Shown in pieces: positions 51,962 to 60,607 of a DNA stretch of 64,000 nt. Position 1 is the first letter of the stretch; every line of letters starts with the position of its first letter. The stretch comes from Victivallis vadensis (GTDB taxonomy: Bacteria; Verrucomicrobiota; Lentisphaeria; Victivallales; Victivallaceae): the NCBI RefSeq assembly GCF_003096415.1, contig NZ_QEKH01000001.1, positions 186,001-250,000 of the forward strand. The letters run 5' to 3'. The notes beneath the pieces were generated by a model. The model was not told the DNA's origin. It ran no database searches and saw only the letters and a program-made list of their open reading frames with translations. A program made the translations under genes and the position numbers.

Positions 51962-53845
51962 TCATTTACAAAGTTGATTCCCACGGAAACAAACATTGTG
52001 AACTCCCGCGCCGCCGGAAAGGAATTGCGGCGGCGGCATGAATTCCGATTTCATCCAGCGGTTGCCGACCAGAAAGAGATTGCCGCACCAGTCGGCGGCG
52101 ACGCCTCCGCGTTCCGCCACGCCGGAAAGACTGGGCCGATCGTTGATGACCGTATTGTTTCTGAACACGATATCGCGCCCGGAGGAGATGTAACTGATCA
52201 CGCCGGGAGAGTTCACGAAACGGTTGCCCTCAAAGAGAATCCGGCTGATGATCGGATAGGAAGTCCGTTCCGGCGACGGATCGCTTTTCAGGAACACGCC
52301 GATATAGACCATCGGCGACTTTTCCGCCGCGTGATAATTGCTTTGGTTCACACCGGAGAAGATGTTGTTGCGCAACAGGATATTCGAGGCGCCGTACCCT
52401 TCGCACCAGCTGTTCAGCGTATAGCCGGTGGTGATCGCGATCCCCATCGCGTTATTCACGAACCGGCAGTTCTCCACGGTGATGTCGTTCGCCTGAAGCC
52501 GCATGCCGTGGGCGCGGTTGTCGTGGAAGTAGCAGTCGCGCAGGATGATATTCTTCGAGCCCTGCTCCCGGTTGAAAAGGATCAGGCGGTCGCCCGCTTT
52601 GCCCGGCAGCGGGTCGGCGAACTCCATCTCCCAGACCTCGCCTTCCGGTGTTTTCACCGGACGCTCGGCGACCAGCCGGGAGGTGACTCCGGCGGGTGAA
52701 TAGTCCGCATTGCGGAATTCGATTTCATCGCCGACGAAGAAACCGCCGCTCCGGTGAACCACATGCAATGTTTTTTCTCCCCGCCGGATGCCGGTGCGCG
52801 ACTGGTCGTTCACATTGAAACAGTCATCGTTGCCGAAGCTCATTTCGCAGTTTTCCATTTTGAAATACCCTTTGGCCTTGGTGATATGGACGCTGTCGGC
52901 CGACACAGTGATCGGGCGGAAGGTGCCGGGCTTGCGCACGATGTTCACGTTTTTCATCTGCCAATGGTGCTGGCCGTCATAAGCGTGAAACGCGAAACCG
53001 GGACAGGAGTACATGTCGATATCCTGCAACGTCAGGTGAATATTGCCCGACATCGCGACGCCGGTATAGGTGCCGTAATAGTGACTCATGCGAAACCTCT
53101 GGCCCGGTTTGAGCTGCTCCGGCATCCGGCCGCCGTTGAAAGAACCGGCTTCAACGCGCAACAGGTTGTCGCCGAGCCACTTCTTTTCTCCGGTCGGAGC
53201 CAGCCAGAAAGTGCCCTCCCCCATTCCGGCGGTGCTGTCGGCTTTCACCTGATCGATCAGGTTGATCCTGATGTCCCGCTGCGGGAACTTCCGGTAATCG
53301 ACGAACCGGAAGTCGGCCCATCTCCGTTCCGGGTCGACTTTTTCGACTTCGATCAGGCTGGCGATCGGGTCGCGCTCCCAGTCCCAGTCGATCCTGAAAT
53401 TGCGGAACCGCACCCGGCGGCAGCCGATGATGTTGAACATACAGCTTTGCACGTCGCGCGGCTTGCTGAAAATCAGTGTGGAACCCTGCCCGTCAAACTC
53501 GAAATCGGAAAAACCGTTGAATTCCAGCCAGTCGCTTGAGGTGAAGCGGTAGACGCCGTGGGGCAGCACCATCCGGGAAGCCTTCTGTTTCCGCGCGGCT
53601 TCGACCGCGGCGCGAAACTCCGCGGTATTGTCGCTTTTATCCGGGCTTACCCCGAAATCCGCGACATTGACCATGACGTCGTTCAACTTTGCAGGTTCTT
53701 CGACTTCAAATTCTTCCGCCCCGGTTACCACGGGAATTTTCTTTTCGTCGATGGCGGAGTCCGCCAGCGGATCAATCGGGGTGAATTCGGCGGCAGAACC
53801 TCCCAGCACTCCGCAGCACATCAGTAAGACAAGCGATTTTTTCAT
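51962..53845 (-). CDS. Secreted right-handed parallel beta-helix protein (pectate lyase/GH28-like superfamily)
   Basis: 627 residues. Signal peptide MKKSLVLLMCCGVLGGSAA. After a short linker comes the NVADFGVSPDKSDNTAEFRA segment that opens many GH28/pectin-lyase-fold proteins. A long parallel beta-helix follows (for example GFSDFEFDGQGSTLIF, NITVENC-type and NIILRDCYFHDN strands), running almost to the C-terminus. Probably acts on an acidic or decorated polysaccharide; catalytic residues cannot be named. It lies downstream of the unit M5 glycosidase but behind a terminator, so it may have its own promoter. No pseudopilin directly precedes it. Confidence 0.83.
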   Translation of the reverse strand: MKKSLVLLMCCGVLGGSAAEFTPIDPLADSAIDEKKIPVVTGAEEFEVEEPAKLNDVMVNVADFGVSPDKSDNTAEFRAAVEAARKQKASRMVLPHGVYRFTSSDWLEFNGFSDFEFDGQGSTLIFSKPRDVQSCMFNIIGCRRVRFRNFRIDWDWERDPIASLIEVEKVDPERRWADFRFVDYRKFPQRDIRINLIDQVKADSTAGMGEGTFWLAPTGEKKWLGDNLLRVEAGSFNGGRMPEQLKPGQRFRMSHYYGTYTGVAMSGNIHLTLQDIDMYSCPGFAFHAYDGQHHWQMKNVNIVRKPGTFRPITVSADSVHITKAKGYFKMENCEMSFGNDDCFNVNDQSRTGIRRGEKTLHVVHRSGGFFVGDEIEFRNADYSPAGVTSRLVAERPVKTPEGEVWEMEFADPLPGKAGDRLILFNREQGSKNIILRDCYFHDNRAHGMRLQANDITVENCRFVNNAMGIAITTGYTLNSWCEGYGASNILLRNNIFSGVNQSNYHAAEKSPMVYIGVFLKSDPSPERTSYPIISRILFEGNRFVNSPGVISYISSGRDIVFRNNTVINDRPSLSGVAERGGVAADWCGNLFLVGNRWMKSEFMPPPQFLSGGAGVHNVCFRGNQLCK

Positions 53846-53951
53846 TGATTACAACTCCCTTTCCGTCATTACTCCAATATTATACCACAGAGCAAGCCGG
53901 ATTGAGAATAGATGAATCGCCAAAAACATATCTGTTTGTGAGAAGTTCCAC

Positions 53952-53993
53952 AAAAAACAGCGGCGGCGCCGATCACACGGATCGCGCCGCCGC
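53952..53993 (-). terminator. Intrinsic terminator after the unit M5 glycosidase
   Basis: Minus strand: GCGGCGGCGCGATC pairs with GATCGGCGCCGCCGC (one bulged base), loop CGTGT, followed by TGTTTTTT. It starts about 20 nt after the glycosidase stop codon and marks the end of unit M5. Confidence 0.85.
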
Positions 53994-54014
53994 CTCAACT
54001 CAGCCGGATGTATT

Positions 54015-57000
54015 TCACCGGAACTTGATGATCGGATAACGCTCCGGGTCCTTGTTTTCTGCAATGCCGGGTGCGACGCCGATACAGGATTCACGCATTT
54101 CGCCGTCATTGTCGTTGACGATCAGATTCAACCTGAAACCGCGCTTCTTCGCCGTTTCCTTCAGGCCGATCGCCTCAAACGGAATCGCCGCACGGTACAC
54201 CGTCTGCTTTTTCTTCTCGTCACGCGACGTTTCCAGCCGAACCGCCCCGGCAGCCTTGTCCGCCGAAAAACCGGAAGGGGCAAGCCAGACAAACGCTTCG
54301 CTTTTTCCATCGTCCAGCCGGGTGAAGCCCAGTTCCCACATCCCTTTCTGCCCCGGCAGCTGCAGCGCCATCTGGATGTTGTCGCCGCGCCAGACCTCCG
54401 CCCCGAAACCGGGTTGATGATGGATGTCATCGGTCACGACCGCCTCGAAAAGCAATGCCTGCCGGTCATGTGCCAGCCGGATTTCGGCGGAAAGGTCCGC
54501 AGGCCCCTTCCAGAACAGATGTTCCTTCTCCGGCACATTCGGCGCAAACGGAATCACCTGCGCCGCTTCACGCAGCACGAATACCGGCGTCCGGGGCATC
54601 TCCGTTTCCAGCCAGACCACGGTGCGTACCGGATAACACAGTTCGCCGTGCCACAATCCGCCGAGCACCAGCTCCAGTTTCATTTCGGCAGGCCGGCTGT
54701 CCGGCGAACGAAATTCGGGAGCCGCAGTCAGCTTCAGCGGCAGCTTGCGGCACTCGCCCGGTTTCAATTTCAACTTCTGTCCGACCGCGGACAGCGTTAC
54801 TCCCGCCGGCGGCCTCCAATTCAGTTCCAGCTCCAGCGGCCGGGCCGTCGGGTTGCAAAACTCCGGCATAACCTCGCTTTCACGACCGGGCGTGACGGAA
54901 AACACCAGTCCCGATTTCAGAAACTCTCCGGCCCCCTTCAGTTCGGCGGCATCCGCTTCCAACCGGATGGTGACCGGGCTGCGCCCTGCCTTGAATACCA
55001 GTTGGCCGCCTCGAACCGGCAGGGAAGCCACATTTCCGAACAGGTCGATTTCCTCCGCCCGGCCGGAAATGCCGGAAAGACAAAGCGGGGTGCCGTCGCA
55101 GCCCGGATCATTGTTCCAGACCGCCAGCAGCAGCCTGCCGTCCGAAGCCTTGAAAAGAAAAGCCTCGATATTGCCGCCGAACCGCACGGCCCGCAGAAAT
55201 TCCGCCTCGCGATACGTACCGGAAAGCGCATTGTAGACCGCATAGGCGGCTTTCGGCTGAAAGTCTCTGGTAATCAAGCCGAAATTATGTTCGTTCGCAT
55301 TGGGATCGAAGCCGTCGTTGCGCAGATCGTACCAGTTGTAACCGATCGCTCCGTTGGCCCAACTGTACAGAAACTTCTGAAACAGGGTTTCCGCCTGCTT
55401 CATTTCACCGATCAGAATGGCGGAAATCGCGGTTTCGTTGGCATACCACGGCGCTTCAATGCCGAGGTCGCGGCGCATCTTCACCAGCCGGTCCACCTGG
55501 TTGCGGTAGCTCGACATCGAGCCGTGCCCGTGAAACGCCAAGACATCATAAGAACCTTTCCCTTCGGTCAGGGTACGTGTCATGTGGTCCTTCTCCCTCA
55601 TCTTCGGCGAAGAACCGGGCATTCCGGTATAACCGCCGGTCAGGACGCTCATCTCCGGCGCGGCCTTTTTGGTTTCGGCATAGGCGATTTTCATCATTTC
55701 AATATACTCCGAAACCGGAAAATTGGCGAAGCCGATATGGTCCGGTTCATTCCAGACCTCGACATACCGCAACCTGCCGCGATAATGTTCCGCAAAAGCA
55801 CGGATGAATCTGCGCCAGTGGCCGTAATCGGGGCGCGGCTTGCCTTTGTAGTTCGGGGCGAGCGGCTTCCACTCCTTTGCAACGGCCCACTTCGGCAAAT
55901 AGCAGTAGATCGCCTGAACCTCGATATTCTGCGCCCCGAACGCCTCCACCACCCGGTCGAAGCTGCCGAACAGCCAGCGGCCGGGAGCGGGCTGGATGCG
56001 TTCCCAGTAGATATCCGTGCGCATGATTTTGACGCCGCACAGCGCGGCGGCCCGTGCTTCCAGCTCCAGGTCCCGGTCGGACAGCCCCTGCGGATGCGAG
56101 CAGACGCCGAACAGAAATCCCTTCGCCATCCCCGGCGTGGGTCCAGCGGGCCGCATATAGCAGTAACGGTACTGCTTTTCAAACGTTTTCAGCTGCGGAT
56201 CGTTCTCCCGGAACCGGACATCCACATAATATACTCCGAACTTCTTCGGTTTCATCAACGGGAACAGCAGTTTTCCCCCCGGAGCAAGCGTGATTTTCCG
56301 CGTCGCGTTCTCCAGCTCCGCGCCGAATGCGTCGGCGACCCGGTAAAAAAGCTCTCCCTCCGCTTTTTCCTTTCGGGGATTGACCAGCGAAATTCCCGGC
56401 GCCTCTTTCCGCTCCGGTGTCAGAATCTGAAGCGGCGACCCGGTTTCCAGCTGCGGCTGAAGCGGCAGTCCCGAATGCAGCACCTCAATTTCGACTGCGC
56501 CGATACCGAGGTATCCTTTTCCCTCGCGGGAATTGAAATCCGAGGCGAAACCGGTCAATTTCGCCGGAAAATCGATCCGCCGGTTCGCTCTCTTTCCCCA
56601 GCTGCCGGCCTTCGGTTTCCCGGCGTCGATCTGATAGGCAAACTCCCGCCATCCCCTGTCTTCCGCCGCAAGCGGCCGAGTGAACTGGAACGTCTCCCCC
56701 TCCCGGTCGGTAATGCGCAGATTGAAGTTCCGCGACTTGCCGCCCTCCGGGATAAAGGCGCGCACCCGGATCTGCGCGGTCCTGAATTCCGGCAGCTTCA
56801 CTCCCGGCTTAAGCTGAAATTCAAAATAACCGGAACGCGCGCAATCCCAATCGATCCGCAAAGCGTCCCGCTGTTCCAGCGATTCGATGCGGACCGACTG
56901 GCCGCGTTTTTCCGGCGTGTGCAGAATCACATTCTCCGGCTTTGCTTTCCCGCAATCCAGCAGTTCTCCGCCCCGCACCGCAAACGACAGTGCCAGCACC

Positions 57001-57047
57001 GCAACCACTGCCGCCGAACGGCAGATGTTCCAATCACATTTTTTCAT
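54015..57047 (-). CDS. Secreted clan GH-A-like glycosidase with C-terminal CBM9-like domain, unit M5
   Basis: 1010 residues from the ATG at 57047 (GGAGAAAG upstream). N-terminal signal with a hydrophobic core (SAAVVAVLALSFAVRG). Same build as the gene at 26681: beta domain, barrel with YVEVWNEPDH (acid/base Glu434) and WYANETAIS (nucleophile Glu538), beta domains, C-terminal CBM9/DOMON-like module (GDNIQMALQLPGQKG). The motif spacing of 104 residues is the same as in the paralogue. Preceded after 36 nt by its pseudopilin and followed by a strong terminator. Substrate unknown. Confidence 0.86.
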   Translation of the reverse strand: MKKCDWNICRSAAVVAVLALSFAVRGGELLDCGKAKPENVILHTPEKRGQSVRIESLEQRDALRIDWDCARSGYFEFQLKPGVKLPEFRTAQIRVRAFIPEGGKSRNFNLRITDREGETFQFTRPLAAEDRGWREFAYQIDAGKPKAGSWGKRANRRIDFPAKLTGFASDFNSREGKGYLGIGAVEIEVLHSGLPLQPQLETGSPLQILTPERKEAPGISLVNPRKEKAEGELFYRVADAFGAELENATRKITLAPGGKLLFPLMKPKKFGVYYVDVRFRENDPQLKTFEKQYRYCYMRPAGPTPGMAKGFLFGVCSHPQGLSDRDLELEARAAALCGVKIMRTDIYWERIQPAPGRWLFGSFDRVVEAFGAQNIEVQAIYCYLPKWAVAKEWKPLAPNYKGKPRPDYGHWRRFIRAFAEHYRGRLRYVEVWNEPDHIGFANFPVSEYIEMMKIAYAETKKAAPEMSVLTGGYTGMPGSSPKMREKDHMTRTLTEGKGSYDVLAFHGHGSMSSYRNQVDRLVKMRRDLGIEAPWYANETAISAILIGEMKQAETLFQKFLYSWANGAIGYNWYDLRNDGFDPNANEHNFGLITRDFQPKAAYAVYNALSGTYREAEFLRAVRFGGNIEAFLFKASDGRLLLAVWNNDPGCDGTPLCLSGISGRAEEIDLFGNVASLPVRGGQLVFKAGRSPVTIRLEADAAELKGAGEFLKSGLVFSVTPGRESEVMPEFCNPTARPLELELNWRPPAGVTLSAVGQKLKLKPGECRKLPLKLTAAPEFRSPDSRPAEMKLELVLGGLWHGELCYPVRTVVWLETEMPRTPVFVLREAAQVIPFAPNVPEKEHLFWKGPADLSAEIRLAHDRQALLFEAVVTDDIHHQPGFGAEVWRGDNIQMALQLPGQKGMWELGFTRLDDGKSEAFVWLAPSGFSADKAAGAVRLETSRDEKKKQTVYRAAIPFEAIGLKETAKKRGFRLNLIVNDNDGEMRESCIGVAPGIAENKDPERYPIIKFR

Positions 57048-57083
57048 TCTTTCTCCATTTGGCATTCGTTTGGCCGGGGCCGG

Positions 57084-57833
57084 TTACAACTGGTCGATCT
57101 TTTCCATCCGCGACTCGAAACTGCTGCCGCTGCGGTAGGTATTGAGCGACACCCATGACGCGGAACCGTCGACGCGCGCCACGGTAATGCCGCGATTGTG
57201 ATTCGGCGGAATTTTACCGACTTCGACACCGTTGCGCAGCATCCGGTCTCCTGAAATGCAAAAAGAAAGCACTTCGTTCTTCAGGCGTCCGAGCGGTTTG
57301 TTGAAACTCGGCAGACAGCAGGAGACGTTGGAAAGATCGCGGGAATAGATGTAATCCGCAAAATTATACACTCCCGCCTGATTCCACCCGTCCTTCGGGT
57401 TGGAGGGACATTTCAGGATCTTCGGGCGGTTGTTCCCGGTTACCCGTCTGGTGAAATCCGCATCCGTCCCGCCCAGATATTTTCCAGCCGCCACCAATCC
57501 GAGGCCGACGTTGGGATATGCCAGCTTGCTTTCGGAGAGCGAACGGTTCTCCGTCACCCCTGCCCCCAGAATCGAAGTGATCGTCGCCGGCAGCTGATCC
57601 CCGAAATCCGACGTATACATCAGAATCCCGGTTACAATCTGCTTTTCATTGTTCACGCATTGGATCTGCTGCGCACGGCTGCGGGCCTTGTTCAACGCAG
57701 GCAGCAGCATCGCCGCCAGAATCGCAATAATGGCTATTACAACGAGCAGCTCAATCAGAGTGAAGTAGATAGAAGCCGCCTTCCTGACGTTATTCATCAC
57801 CGGCAACTTGACAGACCTGAAACTTTTTTGCAT
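57084..57833 (-). CDS. Pseudopilin, unit M5
   Basis: 249 residues from the ATG at 57833, with GGAGGAAA upstream. Leader of 23 residues, then [12 protein letters not shown] and [12 protein letters not shown]. The residue before Phe is Tyr. The globular part has a typical H-X9-DG ([16 protein letters not shown]) and matches the pseudopilin at 29708 throughout (shared [26 protein letters not shown]). Between the GntR-LacI regulator (17 nt) and its glycosidase. It has no repeat insertion, so it shows what the 29708 gene looked like before its N-terminus was altered. Confidence 0.9.
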   Translation of the reverse strand: MQKSFRSVKLPVMNNVRKAASIYFTLIELLVVIAIIAILAAMLLPALNKARSRAQQIQCVNNEKQIVTGILMYTSDFGDQLPATITSILGAGVTENRSLSESKLAYPNVGLGLVAAGKYLGGTDADFTRRVTGNNRPKILKCPSNPKDGWNQAGVYNFADYIYSRDLSNVSCCLPSFNKPLGRLKNEVLSFCISGDRMLRNGVEVGKIPPNHNRGITVARVDGSASWVSLNTYRSGSSFESRMEKIDQL

Positions 57834-57850
57834 TTATTTTCCTCCTGCTT

Positions 57851-58999
57851 TTATCTCTTATCGGCCAAACGGCTTGACTCTCGTTCAATCAGCTCCACCG
57901 GCAGGCACTTCGTCACCGGGCGGCTCACTTTGCCCATGATTCGCTCATGCAACAGTTTTGCCGCCTCGTAACCGATTTCGCGGCGCGGCTGGCGCACCGA
58001 ACTGAGCGGACACTCCAGGCAGCTCGCCAGCGGCAGGTCGTCGAAACCGAACACCATCACATCACGGCCGATCTTCAGTTTCAGTTCTTCGGCGGCCCGG
58101 TAGATACCCCGCGCCACGTAGTCGTTCATCGCCATGATGCTGACCGGGCGCTCCACCCGGCGCAGGAATTCCAGCGCGGCCCGATAGGGCGGCTCCTGCT
58201 TCTTTTCGACCGGCCAGAATTCCGGGCGGTTGTCGGTCGAGGGATAAAAGCAGGTGCATTTCTCCACCTCGCGGTCGAAGCCGCCGTCGTTCATCGCCCG
58301 GCAATAGCCCTCGTACCGCAGGCGCTGGGTGTCGTTCTCCGGCTCCGCCCCGAGATAGTAGACCGGCCGCCGGAACTCCACAAGCATCTTCACCACCGCC
58401 CGGTACACGCCTCCGGCATTGTCCACCTCGATACAGGAGAGTTCCAGCCCCTTCACCGGCCGGTCCACGCAGACCAGCGGGAAATCGCGCGCCGCCAGCT
58501 TCCGCAGCGCCTCCGCGTAACCGTCGAAATTATAGGGCAGCACCACGATCCCGGAGACGGCAAGTTCATTCACATGCGCCAGCTCCTCAAGGACTTTCGC
58601 GTGCCCCTCGACATTCTGGAACAGATGGAATCCGATCCCGGCCTCCGCCGCATACGCCTTGATTCCGTCGCTGATGCCGATGGTCATCGCATCGGGGAAA
58701 CCGGCCCAGACCGCGCCCAGCGTGATCTTCTCCGGCGGCAGGGTTCCGGCGGACAGTTCTTCCACTGAAAGCCGTGATTTCAGGTCCGGGTTGATCAGGG
58801 AGCCGCGGTTCGGCTCCTTGATCAGCACTCCTTCCCGGTTCAGGATATCCAGCACACGGCGGATCGTGGTGCGCGACACTTCATACTCCCGGGCCAGCAC
58901 ATCCTCGCCCGGCAGGTATTTCGCGCCGTCGAACCGCCCTTCCCAGATATCACGCACGATCACATCCGACAGCCGGACCGCTTTGCTGTTGTATTTCAT
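57851..58999 (-). CDS. GntR-type/LacI-type hybrid transcriptional regulator (AraR-like), unit M5
   Basis: 382 residues from the ATG at 58999; a GTG at 59011 is also in frame. N-terminal GntR winged helix (about residues 8-68: YLPGEDVLAREYEVSRTTIR, then LNREGVLIKEPNRGSLI). The rest is a LacI/GalR sugar-sensing domain (GIVVLPYNFDGYAEALRKLA, MAMNDYVARGIYRAAEELKL, DVMVFGFDDLPLASCLECPL). This combination is known from the arabinose repressor AraR. First gene of the regulator-pseudopilin-glycosidase unit M5 with its own promoter. Sugar unknown. Confidence 0.9.
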   Translation of the reverse strand: MKYNSKAVRLSDVIVRDIWEGRFDGAKYLPGEDVLAREYEVSRTTIRRVLDILNREGVLIKEPNRGSLINPDLKSRLSVEELSAGTLPPEKITLGAVWAGFPDAMTIGISDGIKAYAAEAGIGFHLFQNVEGHAKVLEELAHVNELAVSGIVVLPYNFDGYAEALRKLAARDFPLVCVDRPVKGLELSCIEVDNAGGVYRAVVKMLVEFRRPVYYLGAEPENDTQRLRYEGYCRAMNDGGFDREVEKCTCFYPSTDNRPEFWPVEKKQEPPYRAALEFLRRVERPVSIMAMNDYVARGIYRAAEELKLKIGRDVMVFGFDDLPLASCLECPLSSVRQPRREIGYEAAKLLHERIMGKVSRPVTKCLPVELIERESSRLADKR

Positions 59000-59041
59000 C
59001 ACTCCCGCCACATTGTATTAATTTTTATTGAACTGTATATA

Positions 59042-59070
59042 ATTATGGCTCAAGATGGACAAAATGTCAA
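59042..59070 (-). promoter_or_regulatory. Promoter of unit M5
   Basis: Minus strand TTGACA (59070-59065), 17-nt spacer, CATAAT (59047-59042). Same -10 and spacing as the promoters at 568 and 33716. No clear operator palindrome. Confidence 0.7.
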
Positions 59071-59102
59071 GAGCATTGTTTGAAATTTATCAAATTTTAT
59101 AC

Positions 59103-59132
59103 AAAAAAAAGCCTCCCCGGCTGCGGGGAAGC
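59103..59132 (-). terminator. Intrinsic terminator after the MarR gene
   Basis: Minus strand CTTCCCCG-CAGC-CGGGGAGG followed by CTTTTTTTT, 25 nt after the MarR stop. Confidence 0.85.
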
Positions 59133-59157
59133 CTGTCTTTCCGGAAAGCGCCGCGAA

Positions 59158-59640
59158 CTACGGCCGCTCCTCCTCCTGCCGGATCAGTTCGCGCTGGAGC
59201 CGGGTCAGGTATTCGGTGAACCGGGCGATCTCCTGATCGTCGAAGCCCTGCATGAAACTGCGGATCCGCTCCCGGTAAGGCCCTTCGACATGCTCAAGGA
59301 TATCGCGGCCGGCGGGAGTCAGTTCGAGCGCGTAGGCGCGCTGGTCGCCGGGCGAGGCGCTGCGGGTCAGCAGCCCGGCGGCCTCCATCCGCCCGCAAAC
59401 CCCGGTCAGGTTGGATTTGTCGACCAGCAATCGTTCGGAAAGCTCCCGCTGACTCAACGGATGCTCCGCATATTTCAGCAGGATCATGATATTGAACTGC
59501 ACTTCGCTGGAAAGATATTCCTGAAAAAATTTCCGCGCATGTTTTTTCAACAGCAATCCCGACCACCAGACTCCCATCAGGGCCTCATGCTTGCGGTCTT
59601 CGAATTTCAGGATCTCGTTGTATAATTTCTTTTCACTCAT
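59158..59640 (-). CDS. MarR-family transcriptional regulator
   Basis: 160 residues from the ATG at 59640 (AGAGGTAACC upstream). Winged helix: LKYAEHPLSQRELSERLLVD, then KSNLTGVCGRMEAAGLLTR (recognition helix) and the wing SASPGDQRAYALELTPAGRD, flanked by dimerisation helices. MarR proteins sense small molecules or oxidants. It stands alone with promoter and terminator, so its targets are not apparent. Confidence 0.9.
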   Translation of the reverse strand: MSEKKLYNEILKFEDRKHEALMGVWWSGLLLKKHARKFFQEYLSSEVQFNIMILLKYAEHPLSQRELSERLLVDKSNLTGVCGRMEAAGLLTRSASPGDQRAYALELTPAGRDILEHVEGPYRERIRSFMQGFDDQEIARFTEYLTRLQRELIRQEEERP

Positions 59641-59671
59641 TCCGGTTACCTCTATCTGTGGAACGTTTTCT

Positions 59672-59700
59672 ATAGTACCACCAAACCGGGGTTCCATCAA
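59672..59700 (-). promoter_or_regulatory. Predicted promoter of the MarR gene
   Basis: Minus strand TTGATG (59700-59695), 17-nt spacer, TACTAT (59677-59672), 31 nt before the start codon. Confidence 0.5.
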
Positions 59701-60141
59701 CGGGATTTTCATAAAAAAGCGCAAAAAATCAATTTATTTTCAAAATCAACGGAAAAATATCCGGTTTTCAGATTGTATTCAACAAAACAGGCGTTATATT
59801 GGTAATAGATTCTGAAAATTTCAGTGCAAAGGCGCCGCCAACGTTGACGACGCGGATGAAACAGGCACTTTTCGGAACTCGCTGTAAGGAATAAAAAGCA
59901 TTTTGAATCATATCCGGCTTTGGACCGGCGCTGTCGCCGGCACACTAATTTTACGATCCAACAGCTGTTAAGCTTTTCGGATATTCCGCAGTGTCATTCC
60001 CAGATGGTTGTCAGCAGTTACGCCCTCCCCCCTCTATCCGGTGATTTCAGATGTGGAAAAAGAAACAACAATATTTGATTTGATCCGGGGAGTGCGAAAA
60101 ACAATTGCGGACAGCACGCCTGCCGCGGAAAAGGAAGAAAA
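59701..60141. other. Gene-free stretch upstream of the RRM gene
   Basis: About 440 bp with no supported gene. It holds a small hairpin (CCGGCG-CTGT-CGCCGG near 59924-59939) and AT-rich parts; the 5' leader of the RRM protein gene probably lies in its right half (AAAGGAAG just before the ATG). No known RNA family is recognised. Confidence 0.4.
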
Positions 60142-60453
60142 ATGAATATCTACGTCGGAAACATGGCCTACTCGATGACCGAGGACGAACTGCGCGACCT
60201 CTTCAGCAACTACGGCACCGTCAGCAGCGCCCGTCTGGTCACCGATCGCGACACCGGCCGCGCCAAAGGTTTCGGCTTCGTCGAAATGGCCGACGCCAAT
60301 GAAGCCAACGCCGCGATCGAAGCGATCAACGGCACCAAGCAGGGCGGCCGCGAACTCGTGGTCAATGAAGCCCGGCCGCGCGAAGAGCGTCCCCGTCGCG
60401 AAGGCGGTTTCGGCGGCGGCAACCGCGGCTTCGGCGGCGGTCGTCGCTTCTGA
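60142..60453 (+). CDS. Single-RRM RNA-binding protein
   Basis: 103 residues, the usual size of bacterial glycine-rich RRM proteins. RNP2 is IYVGNM (residues 3-8), RNP1 KGFGFVEM (42-49); then an arginine/glycine-rich tail (GGFGGGNRGFGGGRRF). Binds RNA and may act as a chaperone, often cold-induced. Strong AAAGGAAG site and a terminator behind it; single-gene unit. Confidence 0.95.
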   Translation: MNIYVGNMAYSMTEDELRDLFSNYGTVSSARLVTDRDTGRAKGFGFVEMADANEANAAIEAINGTKQGGRELVVNEARPREERPRREGGFGGGNRGFGGGRRF

Positions 60454-60472
60454 TTGCCGTTCCACGGAATCC

Positions 60473-60511
60473 AAAAAATCTCCGGTACTTTCGAGTCCGG
60501 AGATTTTTTTT
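60473..60511 (+). terminator. Intrinsic terminator after the RRM gene
   Basis: AAAATCTCCGG pairs with CCGGAGATTTT, followed by a long T-run. Placed 20 nt after the stop. Confidence 0.9.
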
Positions 60512-60531
60512 GTTTTTTTTCACTTCATGAT

Positions 60532-60559
60532 TTGACAAATTCCAAACAGTCAATATAGT
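60532..60559 (+). promoter_or_regulatory. Promoter of the acidic zinc-ribbon gene
   Basis: TTGACA (60532-60537), 16-nt spacer, TATAGT (60554-60559), 49 nt before the ATG; GGAGG follows at 60598. Confidence 0.7.
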
Positions 60560-60607
60560 ACCGGGTGTTTGAGAGTATCGGAAATATTCAGATAACGGAG
60601 GTAAAAA

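Noticed and set aside
54414-57158. 914-codon plus-strand frame opposite the M5 glycosidase
   Set aside because: Antisense shadow with no signal peptide or motif; the minus-strand gene has clear catalytic motifs.
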